Source of the DNA: CAITUY01 sp964611575
GTDB lineage: Bacteria > Verrucomicrobiota > Kiritimatiellia > CAIKKV01 > CAITUY01
Length of the DNA: 6,351 nt
NCBI GenBank assembly: GCA_964611575.1
Contig: CAZTAJ010000184.1
Location: forward strand, 1-6,351
Reading direction: 5' to 3'
In this document: one piece after another, positions 1 to 6,292 of the stretch
Layout: each line of letters begins with the position of its first letter
Position numbering within the stretch: position 1 is the first letter of the stretch
Notes under the pieces: model-generated
The model's database searches: none
Seen by the model: the letters and a program-made list of their open reading frames with translations, nothing else
Told to the model about the DNA's origin: nothing
Made by a program: the position numbers and the translations under genes

Positions 1-614
1 CCCTGTTCGATCTGGACGGTCAGGAACGCCTTGGCCACCTTGGCCCGGAACTCCGGGTCCCAGCCGTCGTAACACAGGTCATAGCCCAGCGCCGCCACGG
101 CCCAACTGGAGCCGGCCCGCAGTTCGCCATTCGGTCCCACGAACGAGTAGCGGCTGTCCGTGTCGCGAACGCCTTCCATGTATTTCTCGAACGCCCGCCG
201 CCCCAGGTCGGCAAACCTCTTGTCGCCGGTCAACTGGTACAGCATACCGTAGCCCGCCGCGTGGCCGATGGTAAGGTAGCCCTGTTCCGCGATGCCGAGG
301 GCCTGATACTTCCCGGGGCCGGGATACCCCTTTGTGGCCGGGGAAACCTTCTCCGGAAAGATATCGCCGTTGTCGCCCAGCACGAACCGCAACCGCGCGA
401 CGATTGCCTTGCCCTCCGGCGTCTGAGCCTTCGCCCGCAATGCGGGCACGTCCGCCTTGCGGAACAGCAGGCGGGGATGCTCGCCCGGTTTCGGGGGCAC
501 AAACCCCGGCACGTCCGCGGGCCAGGCAGCGGCAGCCGGTTCAGCCGCCGTGGCCGCGCCGGCGGCAAGGGTCAGGATGGCGGTCAGCAGTGAGACGTTG
601 ATGCTCTTGTTCAT
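1..614 (-). CDS. Secreted heparinase II/III- or alginate-lyase-like protein (N-terminal 204 residues, cut by window edge)
   Basis: The reading frame starts at ATG 614-612 and stays open to the left edge, so the C-terminal part is missing. Residues 1-23 (MNKSINVSLLTAILTLAAGAATA, shown here only to mark the signal) form a typical signal peptide with probable cleavage after ATA, so the product is exported. Residues 46-51 read HPRLLF, followed by a helix of the KADVPALRAKAQTPEGKAI type; this is the hallmark start of heparinase II/III-like and alginate-lyase-like (alpha/alpha)-toroid enzymes. Further on, GHAAGYGMLYQLTGDKRF and ALGYDLCYDGWDPEFR match the helical toroid repeats of the same fold. Such enzymes cleave acidic polysaccharides in the periplasm or outside the cell, but the catalytic residues and the C-terminal beta-sheet domain lie outside the window, so substrate and even lyase activity are unproven. 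It has its own promoter and Shine-Dalgarno, and so appears separate from the operon upstream. Codon use resembles that of its neighbours. Confidence 0.82.
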   Translation of the reverse strand, partial: MNKSINVSLLTAILTLAAGAATAAEPAAAAWPADVPGFVPPKPGEHPRLLFRKADVPALRAKAQTPEGKAIVARLRFVLGDNGDIFPEKVSPATKGYPGPGKYQALGIAEQGYLTIGHAAGYGMLYQLTGDKRFADLGRRAFEKYMEGVRDTDSRYSFVGPNGELRAGSSWAVAALGYDLCYDGWDPEFRAKVAKAFLTVQIEQ

Positions 615-624
615 GGGGCGGGTT

Positions 625-633
625 CCTCCTCCT
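625..633 (-). promoter_or_regulatory. Strong Shine-Dalgarno of the lyase-like gene
   Basis: The minus strand reads AGGAGGAGG here, 10 bases ahead of ATG 614-612. The site fixes this ATG as the start of the truncated lyase-like gene, and the signal peptide begins directly at it. Confidence 0.75.
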
Positions 634-705
634 CGCTGGGTTTATGGTCCACACGACAGTTGCTCACGTACGCCAACTAGGCTCGTTTACAATACGCCGG
701 GAGTG

Positions 706-734
706 AATATAGTGCACCGGGCCGAGTCTGACAA
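706..734 (-). promoter_or_regulatory. Sigma70-like promoter of the lyase-like gene
   Basis: On the minus strand the -35 box is TTGTCA (734-729, 5 of 6 to consensus) and the -10 box is TATATT (711-706, 5 of 6), separated by exactly 17 bases (728-712). Transcription would start near 699-700, giving a leader of about 85 bases before ATG 614. Nothing in that leader looks like a known riboswitch. Its position, directly upstream of an exported enzyme and downstream of the end of another operon, supports the call. The -35 box sits inside the third, degenerate unit of a tandem repeat, so a repeat-binding protein could affect its use. Confidence 0.65.
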
Positions 735-776
735 CCCCTTTCCCGCGACACCCCTATTCTGCGACACCCCTATTCT
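728..776 (-). repeat. Tandem 16-bp direct repeats abutting the promoter
   Basis: Two perfect copies of AGAATAGGGGTGTCGC (minus strand) lie head to tail at 776-761 and 760-745. Immediately after them, 744-728 reads GGGAAAGGGGTTGTCAG, which matches the unit at 11 of 16 positions with one inserted T and contains the -35 box. The unit has no obvious internal dyad. It could be a set of regulator binding sites, or the remnant of a repeat family spread by REP-associated transposases, whose flanks carry similar G-rich strings. The sequence alone does not decide between these. Confidence 0.7.
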
Positions 777-840
777 GCGTCCCTGGTTTTTCATTGGTTT
801 TGCATTCAGACCTCGGCAATGTAGCGCAACGTCGGCCCCA

Positions 841-1545
841 TCAGGAGATCTTCAGCATCTTCTTCAGAAGCGGCACAAAAGGGATCACGATCGCAAAGTA
901 TCCAACCAGCCATGCCGGTAATCCGATCTGGGGCCAGCCGGGCACAATGCCGAACAACCTGCGTTCCTCCAGCCGCAAGGTCAGCGTCACGTCGCGACGC
1001 CCACGCACCGTCAACCGGTCGACCGCCGTCACAGGGTCGGCCTTCACCTGCCACTCGGCCTGCGCTTCTTCGCCGGCCACATCCAGTTTCCGGACCCAGC
1101 CGGACACAGCCGTCAGACCATCGCCCGGCACCAGATGCACGATCTCGCCCACTGCCGACACGGGCGCATGCGCAACGACCGTCACAACATCGCCGGATTT
1201 CGGGGGTATGGACTCCAGGCGGGCAAAGGCCCAGGTCGCCAACAACGCGATCGGCACCAGCGATACCAAGAGTGGCTTGCCTTCCTGCTTGAACTTGAGC
1301 ATCCCGACCTGCGCCTTCGTCTGCCGGAGCCGTGCCAGGGCTTCCTTGTTGCCGTCTCGCTTGGCTTCCTTGATCAACGCAGCCAGGCGATTGTTGTCGT
1401 CACTGGCCCGACGCAACAGGTCCTGGTTTGTCGTCCACTTGCGCACCAGGGTCAGTACCACGCCGGTCAACAAAGCAGTGACAATAATCGTCAGGTCCGA
1501 CGGGAAAAGAAGCAACCAGCCAAAGAGAATGTCAAGGAGCATCAT
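841..1545 (-). CDS. EMC3/TMCO1/DUF106-like membrane protein (Oxa1-superfamily insertase homologue)
   Basis: This 234-residue protein has a first membrane helix at about residues 17-34, a charged helical, coiled-coil-like stretch at 38-90 (NNRLAALIKEAKRDGNKEAL), a second helix at 91-108 (KPLLVSLVPIALLATWAF), a beta-rich domain at about 112-196, and a third helix at 207-227 ending in KKMLK. The order helix, cytoplasmic coiled coil, KP-start helix with a conserved PI and W, then a W/Y-containing last helix with a basic tail, matches the archaeal DUF106 and eukaryotic EMC3/TMCO1 branch of the YidC/Oxa1 superfamily, which inserts membrane proteins. Those relatives usually have a short loop where this one has the beta-rich domain. 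The start ATGATG overlaps the dikinase stop (ATGA), with AAGGA about 10 bases upstream, so translation is coupled. The family call rests on pattern recognition, not a search. The alternative is an unrelated three-helix envelope protein. Confidence 0.7.
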   Translation of the reverse strand: MMLLDILFGWLLLFPSDLTIIVTALLTGVVLTLVRKWTTNQDLLRRASDDNNRLAALIKEAKRDGNKEALARLRQTKAQVGMLKFKQEGKPLLVSLVPIALLATWAFARLESIPPKSGDVVTVVAHAPVSAVGEIVHLVPGDGLTAVSGWVRKLDVAGEEAQAEWQVKADPVTAVDRLTVRGRRDVTLTLRLEERRLFGIVPGWPQIGLPAWLVGYFAIVIPFVPLLKKMLKIS

Positions 1546-4211
1546 AGGATCTGAATCCTTCCGTGGTTGCCATCGACTCGGATCGTCTGGCCGTTCTTGA
1601 TGAGGCGCGTCGCGTTCGGGCAGACCACCGCCGGAATGCCGAAGTCCCGAGCCACGATGGCTCCGTGGCTAAGGATGCCGCCTCGTTCGACGATCACACC
1701 GCGTGCGTTGATAAACAATGGCGTCCAACCAGGGTCGGTGCTCGGACACACAAGGATGTAGTCTGTCCCGATGCTGCCGACCTCCCTTGGATCAAACACA
1801 ATCGCAGCCTTGCCGGTCGCAATGCCGGCGGCAACGGCATCTCCCTTCATGTCCGTTGCTCCCTCTGGCAATGTTTCAACCTCGCCAAGGCGGGCAAGGT
1901 GATCGGAATCGATCACATCCTGCAATTCCAACCGTTGTGCCGACTTCCAACGCACCTTTCGGCCCTCGATTTTGTCGCGATGCGCGGCAATATCCGCCAA
2001 CTCGTCCCATTGCAGGAAGAAGATGTCGCCACCGATGCCTGCACACTGACCAAGCGCGAGGAGGTTGGCGCGGATCAGTTCGTACCCGAGCATAAGGTAG
2101 TACTTACCGCTTTCGCGATACGGCAACAATGCCCGCGCGTCGGCGAGGCGACCGTCCAGTTCCTCGCGCAGCGAACTCCCGCCCGCCGCCGCCAACGCGG
2201 CCGGCAACTCCGCCTCCGCCGTGCGCCGTTTCTCCACATTGCGGGCGTGCAGTTCCCCCAGAGCGCGGCCGCTGCCCCCCTTCAACTGGTTCAGGATGAG
2301 GTTCAGGTACGTCTGGTCTTCACGCCAACGATGTTCCATGAACTCCATCTCGCCCGTCGCCCGATGTCCGAACTTCTCTAAAAACTCGGTCAATGTTGCT
2401 TCTCCCGTCGCCACCCGGTAGAGCAACTCGTCCTGCTCAAACGTGATGTCGCCTTCGAGCGCCATGGTCAGCGCGGCGCAGAAGCGTTTGCCGTCGGCCT
2501 CGCCGAGCAGTTGGACGAGCAGCGCTTCGAGCTGGTCCAGCGCCATACCGCCAAAGAAGCCCGGTTTCAACGATTCCGCTCCGAACTCATCCAGCACCAC
2601 CCGGCAACGGTCGCGCAATTCCGCAAGCAATTCGGCGAAAGAACAGCTTGACAAATCCTGCGCCCGTTTTGCACATACGTACTCCAGATAGGGCGGTAGG
2701 ATATCCTCTTCAAACCGGCGCTTGGCGTCCTTGCGCAACCGTTTCATCAGGCGGCCGCTCCGAAACATTGAGCACACCAAACCCGGCAACGCCACCAGAA
2801 ACCGCTCGTTGGCCTTCTCGGGCTCGAACTTTGTCGGCGCGCGGTTGAGGGCGTTCTTGTCCTTGAGGATCGACTCCAGATCGTACGCCATGGGCAGGTC
2901 GGCCCAGAACAACTGCGCTACCCGGTCAGGGTCGGCATAAATGCGGCCGCAAATGAGTTCGAGGAAACCGTGTTCGCACACCTCCGGGGATGGCTTATAC
3001 CCGAAATCGCGGTACATCTTTCCGAACCCGCCGTTGCCGCTCATGAACCGACTGACGATGTCCCACGTCAACGGCGTCGGGGCTTGCAAGGTTTCGCGCA
3101 GGTTGTGCGTCACCCACAACCGCCGCTTACCGTCGCACAATTGCCGCAGACGCAGAATCTCCTCCTCGCGCGCCTCCTCGGCATCCTGCGCGATCTCCAA
3201 GCCTCGGATCGGGCGGCACTGCAACAAGGCAAATCGCCCGTCAGCCCACCCCCATTCGATATCCATCGGCTTGCCGTAATGCTGCTCGACCCGCAAGCCG
3301 AGCCCGCAGATCTCGGCCACCTGATGCGGTTGCAGACAGGACGCATTCGGGTCGAAGTCATGACGGCCGCCCAGCGCCGCAACCGCGTGTGTTTTCTTCC
3401 CCGGGACGGTCTGGACCTTCGTGAAATCGCATCGTGTCACCACGAACCGGTCCGGTGTCACATCCCCGCTGACGACCGCCTCGCCAAGACCGTAACTGGC
3501 TTCCAACACCATCTGTTGGGCAGCGAGGTTATTCGGATCCTGCGTGAACAGGATGCCAGACACCTGCGATGGAAACATCGCCTGCACGTTCACCGCCGTG
3601 CCAGCCAACCCCTCGATCTGGTTGCGGCGCCGATAGGCATGCGCCCGTTCACTATTCCAGGAGAGGAATACAGCGTTGATGCACTCGACAAGGCACTGCC
3701 ACGGATCGGTTGGGAATTTCTTGCCTGCTTGTTCCTCGTACACTTCGCGGCACTGCCGCGAGTTCCCCTCAAAGGTCTCGGCCGCGATCCCTGCCACCGT
3801 TTTCCCGAACATTACAACGAACTGGCGATACACGTTTTCAAACTCCGGTATATCACTCAGCCCGGGATGGAGCCCACAATTCAAGATCGTATCCATCATC
3901 CCCGGCATCGAGACTGCCGCTCCCGAGCGCACCGACACCAACAACGGTCGATCACCCTGGCCAAAGTGTCGTCCTGTTTCCTTTTCCAGCCGCGCCAGGT
4001 TCTCGCGCACCTCCTGTTCCAAACCGTGTGGCCAATGTTGTGCATGCGCATAGTAGTGACGACAGGCCTCCGTCGAGATCGTGAATCCCGAGGGCACACG
4101 CAGTCCCGCCAGCGTCATCTCCTTGAGCGACGCCCCTTTGCCGCCAAGCAGTGCCCTGGCATCGCCCGAGGGAAATGGATCGGAGAAGTGCGAAATCCAA
4201 TTTTTTTTCAT
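1542..4211 (-). CDS. PEP-utilising dikinase/phosphotransferase (PPDK-like ATP-grasp plus Rph-like phospho-histidine domain, no PEP barrel)
   Basis: This 889-residue protein opens with a pyruvate,phosphate-dikinase-type ATP-grasp half: GGKGASLKEM (23-32), SVRSGAAVSMPGMMDTILN (93-111), GTAVNVQAM (204-212), SGILFTQDP (218-226), GLGEAVVSGDVTPDRF (241-256) and DIEW...LLQCRPI (317-335), where E319, Q331 and R333 should bind metal and ATP. A long helical middle follows. It ends in a swivelling histidine domain with TDPGWTPLF and GGILSHGAIVAR (844-855), in which H849 is the expected phospho-carrier. It stops there, without the C-terminal TIM barrel of PEP synthase and PPDK, as in rifampicin phosphotransferases (about 870 residues). 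It should use ATP to phosphorylate H849 and pass the phosphate to an unknown acceptor. Resistance to rifampicin is possible but not supported by context. The start at 4211 is chosen because of the Shine-Dalgarno, the ATGA overlap and family alignment. The frame stays open to 4739 only by GC bias. Confidence 0.9.
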   Translation of the reverse strand: MKKNWISHFSDPFPSGDARALLGGKGASLKEMTLAGLRVPSGFTISTEACRHYYAHAQHWPHGLEQEVRENLARLEKETGRHFGQGDRPLLVSVRSGAAVSMPGMMDTILNCGLHPGLSDIPEFENVYRQFVVMFGKTVAGIAAETFEGNSRQCREVYEEQAGKKFPTDPWQCLVECINAVFLSWNSERAHAYRRRNQIEGLAGTAVNVQAMFPSQVSGILFTQDPNNLAAQQMVLEASYGLGEAVVSGDVTPDRFVVTRCDFTKVQTVPGKKTHAVAALGGRHDFDPNASCLQPHQVAEICGLGLRVEQHYGKPMDIEWGWADGRFALLQCRPIRGLEIAQDAEEAREEEILRLRQLCDGKRRLWVTHNLRETLQAPTPLTWDIVSRFMSGNGGFGKMYRDFGYKPSPEVCEHGFLELICGRIYADPDRVAQLFWADLPMAYDLESILKDKNALNRAPTKFEPEKANERFLVALPGLVCSMFRSGRLMKRLRKDAKRRFEEDILPPYLEYVCAKRAQDLSSCSFAELLAELRDRCRVVLDEFGAESLKPGFFGGMALDQLEALLVQLLGEADGKRFCAALTMALEGDITFEQDELLYRVATGEATLTEFLEKFGHRATGEMEFMEHRWREDQTYLNLILNQLKGGSGRALGELHARNVEKRRTAEAELPAALAAAGGSSLREELDGRLADARALLPYRESGKYYLMLGYELIRANLLALGQCAGIGGDIFFLQWDELADIAAHRDKIEGRKVRWKSAQRLELQDVIDSDHLARLGEVETLPEGATDMKGDAVAAGIATGKAAIVFDPREVGSIGTDYILVCPSTDPGWTPLFINARGVIVERGGILSHGAIVARDFGIPAVVCPNATRLIKNGQTIRVDGNHGRIQIL

Positions 4212-6241
4212 CTGGCAGCTCCCAGGCACACGACACCCCAACCGGTCAATGGCACATAGACTTTCGAATCTTTCAACATCATCGGGCCGCAGACCGGCCC
4301 GAGCCAATCCGTCTCCATCCACAGTGTCGGCTTCGCATCCGGCGTCTCCAGATCGAGCATGAACAGCGCCTTCGGCGTCGCATAGAGCAATCGTCCCCGA
4401 CTCACCAACGGCGCGGCGACGACATTCGCCTCCCGGCTCCACAACAGCGAACCATCCAGCACCGACCGGCATTCCAGCGCCCGTGCCGTGCCGACGTAAC
4501 ATCGATCCTTCACCACTGCGCCCGCCGTGGCGCCCGTGGCCGGCACGCGCCACAACTCGCGTTGCGTCGCGCGGTCGAGAGCCACGATGGCGTCGCTCAG
4601 TCCGCGGATTTCGATCACGCTTTCGATGACAGACGGAAATGTGTTCACCGCAGTCGCCGCCGGTTCCGTGCCGGTCACCGTGAGTTTCACGTTGCCGGTC
4701 GTCATCGGCACATACACGTCCGCGCCCATGCCGATACACGGGCCGCTGACCAGACAGTTGCTGCCGCCCTGCTGATCCGCCGGGAAGTTCCAGAGAAACG
4801 CGCCCGCGTCCGGCAACGGTGACCCGTCGTTCGTCGTCGCCTCCACCGTCGCCTCACCGGCCTCGCCGGCCTCGCCGACGCACAGGAACCCGTCGTTCTG
4901 CGTGCCGACGTACACATGCCCGCGCGCCACGACCGGCCCGCTGATGAACATCGGCTTCGTCCCCAACCGCAACTCCCAGACCGCCTCCAATGTGTCCCGC
5001 TTCAACCCGTAAAGCAGCCCCTGCTCGGTCACCACGTACACCATCGAGTCCGTCACCGCCGGCGCGGCGCTGATCGGCACATGCGCGTCGAACTTCGCCG
5101 CCGGCTTGCCTGCCAGATCGAGCCGATACACCCGCCCGTCGCGGCTGGCGAACACGATATCGTTGCCGGCCACCGCCACGCTGCCCAGCACCGTCATCTC
5201 CAGCGGGAACGTCCAGTCCGTCTTCAGCGTCGTCAAGTCGAGACAGCGCACCTCGCCACCGACGCCCGCGTTGACGTAATCACCCCTGCCCATGCCGATA
5301 TAGATCTTGCCGTTGGCGATGGCTGGGGGTGCGAACACCGGGTACGGCATTGACACGCGTTGCAGCTCCTTGCCCGTCGCCGCGTCGAGCACGCACAACG
5401 CCTCGCCGCCCAGTCCGAGTCCCGCGTACACCTTGCCATCGTGCACGGCGAGCCCCGTCTCCGCGTCCGGGTACTTCTCGCCCGGTGCGTGCCAGAGTTC
5501 CTCACCCGTCTCCAGGTCCACGCAATAGTAACCGTCGTCGCCCGCCCCGATGAAAACCCGCCCGCCATCCACCACCGGCGCGCACTCGACGTGACTCTGG
5601 GTGCGGAACGTCCACACCACGCTGCCGGTCAACAGGTCGAGACACACAATCCGCGCCTTCTTCGTCCAGTGCAGCCCCTCGCCGCAAACCACGTAGTTAC
5701 CGGAAACGACCGGCGAGGAGAACGTCGGTTCGTAGCCATCAGGCGTGCCCGTCCAAGCGATGTGCCCGGTGTCCGCATCGAACGCATAGATCCGTCCGCG
5801 CTGCCCCAGCGGCGCCATGTCGGCCACCGACACAAAGACCCGGTTACCCACGACTGCCGGCGATGCGAAGAACGCCTCGTTGCCTTTCTTGTGTTGCCAG
5901 ACAATCCCGCCGCTGTTCGGTGACTTCGTGCCGACCGCCGCACCCGTCCGCGCCAGTGATCCGCGAACCACCGGCCAGTCGGCACCACCTTCCGCCACAC
6001 CCGCGCCCGGACCCAGTTTGCCGACGGCCCAACGTCCGCCCCACACCAAAGCGACAACTGCAATCAGGATGCCGGCCACCTGTAGCTTGAGACGCCACAG
6101 CAACTTGCCGAGCTTCTTGACCGTGGACGGCTTGAACAGCGCAATGACCGTGGACCCCATCGCAATCAGGATGGCCGGCAACACCGCCACCAACACCTGG
6201 AGCGGCCCAACGAGAACTGGAATAACAGCGAGATTTGTCAC
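4208..6241 (-). CDS. Membrane-anchored PQQ-like beta-propeller protein (BamB-like repeats)
   Basis: This 677-residue protein has two N-terminal membrane helices (about 10-35 and 54-74) joined by a lysine/arginine-rich loop (37-53). By the positive-inside rule the loop is cytoplasmic and everything after residue 75 is outside the membrane. The propeller begins at WPVVRG...RTG (89-100), the usual opening of this family, and continues with about twelve blade-like units of the form PVV.G.VYVG...G.LYALD..TG...W to the C-terminus. Such propellers act as binding or scaffold domains; no dehydrogenase context or heme motif is present, so I do not call a quinoprotein enzyme. Twelve units exceed one 8-blade ring, so there may be a second propeller or degenerate blades. 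GEAGEAGEA (456-464) interrupts the blades. The GTG start has AGAAGGA five bases upstream, and the same frame has a stop at 6262-6260 with no other start between. The gene overlaps the dikinase by 4 bases. Confidence 0.9.
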   Translation of the reverse strand: MTNLAVIPVLVGPLQVLVAVLPAILIAMGSTVIALFKPSTVKKLGKLLWRLKLQVAGILIAVVALVWGGRWAVGKLGPGAGVAEGGADWPVVRGSLARTGAAVGTKSPNSGGIVWQHKKGNEAFFASPAVVGNRVFVSVADMAPLGQRGRIYAFDADTGHIAWTGTPDGYEPTFSSPVVSGNYVVCGEGLHWTKKARIVCLDLLTGSVVWTFRTQSHVECAPVVDGGRVFIGAGDDGYYCVDLETGEELWHAPGEKYPDAETGLAVHDGKVYAGLGLGGEALCVLDAATGKELQRVSMPYPVFAPPAIANGKIYIGMGRGDYVNAGVGGEVRCLDLTTLKTDWTFPLEMTVLGSVAVAGNDIVFASRDGRVYRLDLAGKPAAKFDAHVPISAAPAVTDSMVYVVTEQGLLYGLKRDTLEAVWELRLGTKPMFISGPVVARGHVYVGTQNDGFLCVGEAGEAGEATVEATTNDGSPLPDAGAFLWNFPADQQGGSNCLVSGPCIGMGADVYVPMTTGNVKLTVTGTEPAATAVNTFPSVIESVIEIRGLSDAIVALDRATQRELWRVPATGATAGAVVKDRCYVGTARALECRSVLDGSLLWSREANVVAAPLVSRGRLLYATPKALFMLDLETPDAKPTLWMETDWLGPVCGPMMLKDSKVYVPLTGWGVVCLGAAR
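4219..4223 (-). promoter_or_regulatory. Shine-Dalgarno that sets the dikinase start
   Basis: GGGAG on the minus strand lies 7 bases before ATG 4211-4209, inside the last codons of the propeller gene. The ATG overlaps that gene's TGA (ATGA), which indicates coupled translation and argues against the longer in-frame start at 4739. Confidence 0.65.
4851..4877 (-). repeat. Three 9-bp tandem units inside the propeller gene
   Basis: On the plus strand gcctcaccg is followed by two copies of gcctcgccg. The repeat is in frame and encodes GEAGEAGEA at residues 456-464, in an interblade loop. A 9-bp unit keeps the frame, so copy number could vary among strains without breaking the protein. Confidence 0.7.
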
Positions 6242-6246
6242 GTGTT

Positions 6247-6253
6247 TCCTTCT
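6247..6253 (-). promoter_or_regulatory. Shine-Dalgarno supporting the GTG start of the propeller gene
   Basis: AGAAGGA on the minus strand ends five bases before GTG 6241-6239. No other start codon lies between the upstream in-frame stop (6262-6260) and this GTG. The next in-frame ATG (residue 28) would cut into the first membrane helix. Confidence 0.65.
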
Positions 6254-6292
6254 AGTGGCTCACCACACAGACCAACGCGGTTGCTGTTCCGG

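Larger units (their letters stand above)
615..840. other. Intergenic region between the operon end and the lyase-like gene
   Basis: This stretch holds the repeats, promoter, leader and Shine-Dalgarno described separately. I looked for a Rho-independent terminator just after the stop at 841 and found no convincing GC-rich stem followed by a T run. Termination of the operon is therefore either Rho-dependent or not visible, and some read-through into the lyase-like gene is possible. On the minus strand, 841-806 also spells an 11-codon open stretch that begins at an ATG overlapping the upstream stop (TGATG); it is too short to call. Confidence 0.6.

Noticed and set aside
230..601. Short ORFs on both strands within the lyase-like gene
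   Set aside because: All are out of frame with the signal-peptide and HPRLLF reading frame and are R/P/A-rich.
794..1600. Plus-strand 268-codon ORF opposite the EMC3-like gene
   Set aside because: Low-complexity S/R/T-rich translation with no recognisable motif, whereas the minus strand has clear membrane helices and a coupled start.
1563..2381. Plus-strand 272-codon ORF opposite the dikinase C-terminal half
   Set aside because: It is antisense to the conserved histidine domain and its composition looks like a shadow frame.
1542..4211. Naming the dikinase a rifampicin phosphotransferase (rph)
   Set aside because: The architecture fits, but the ATP-binding half is PPDK-like and the helical middle could not be matched to the rifampicin pocket by eye. 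The operon context does not suggest antibiotic resistance.
2970..4259. Plus-strand 429-codon ORF opposite the dikinase gene
   Set aside because: It lies wholly antisense to a well-conserved coding region. Its protein is rich in H, R, P and Q with no domain, as expected for a GC-bias shadow; it has no convincing ribosome site.
4212..4739. N-terminal extension of 176 codons for the dikinase
   Set aside because: It overlaps the propeller gene in another frame. The translation is R/G/H-rich and unlike the family. Similarity to PPDK-type proteins starts just after the ATG at 4211, which has a Shine-Dalgarno and an ATGA overlap.
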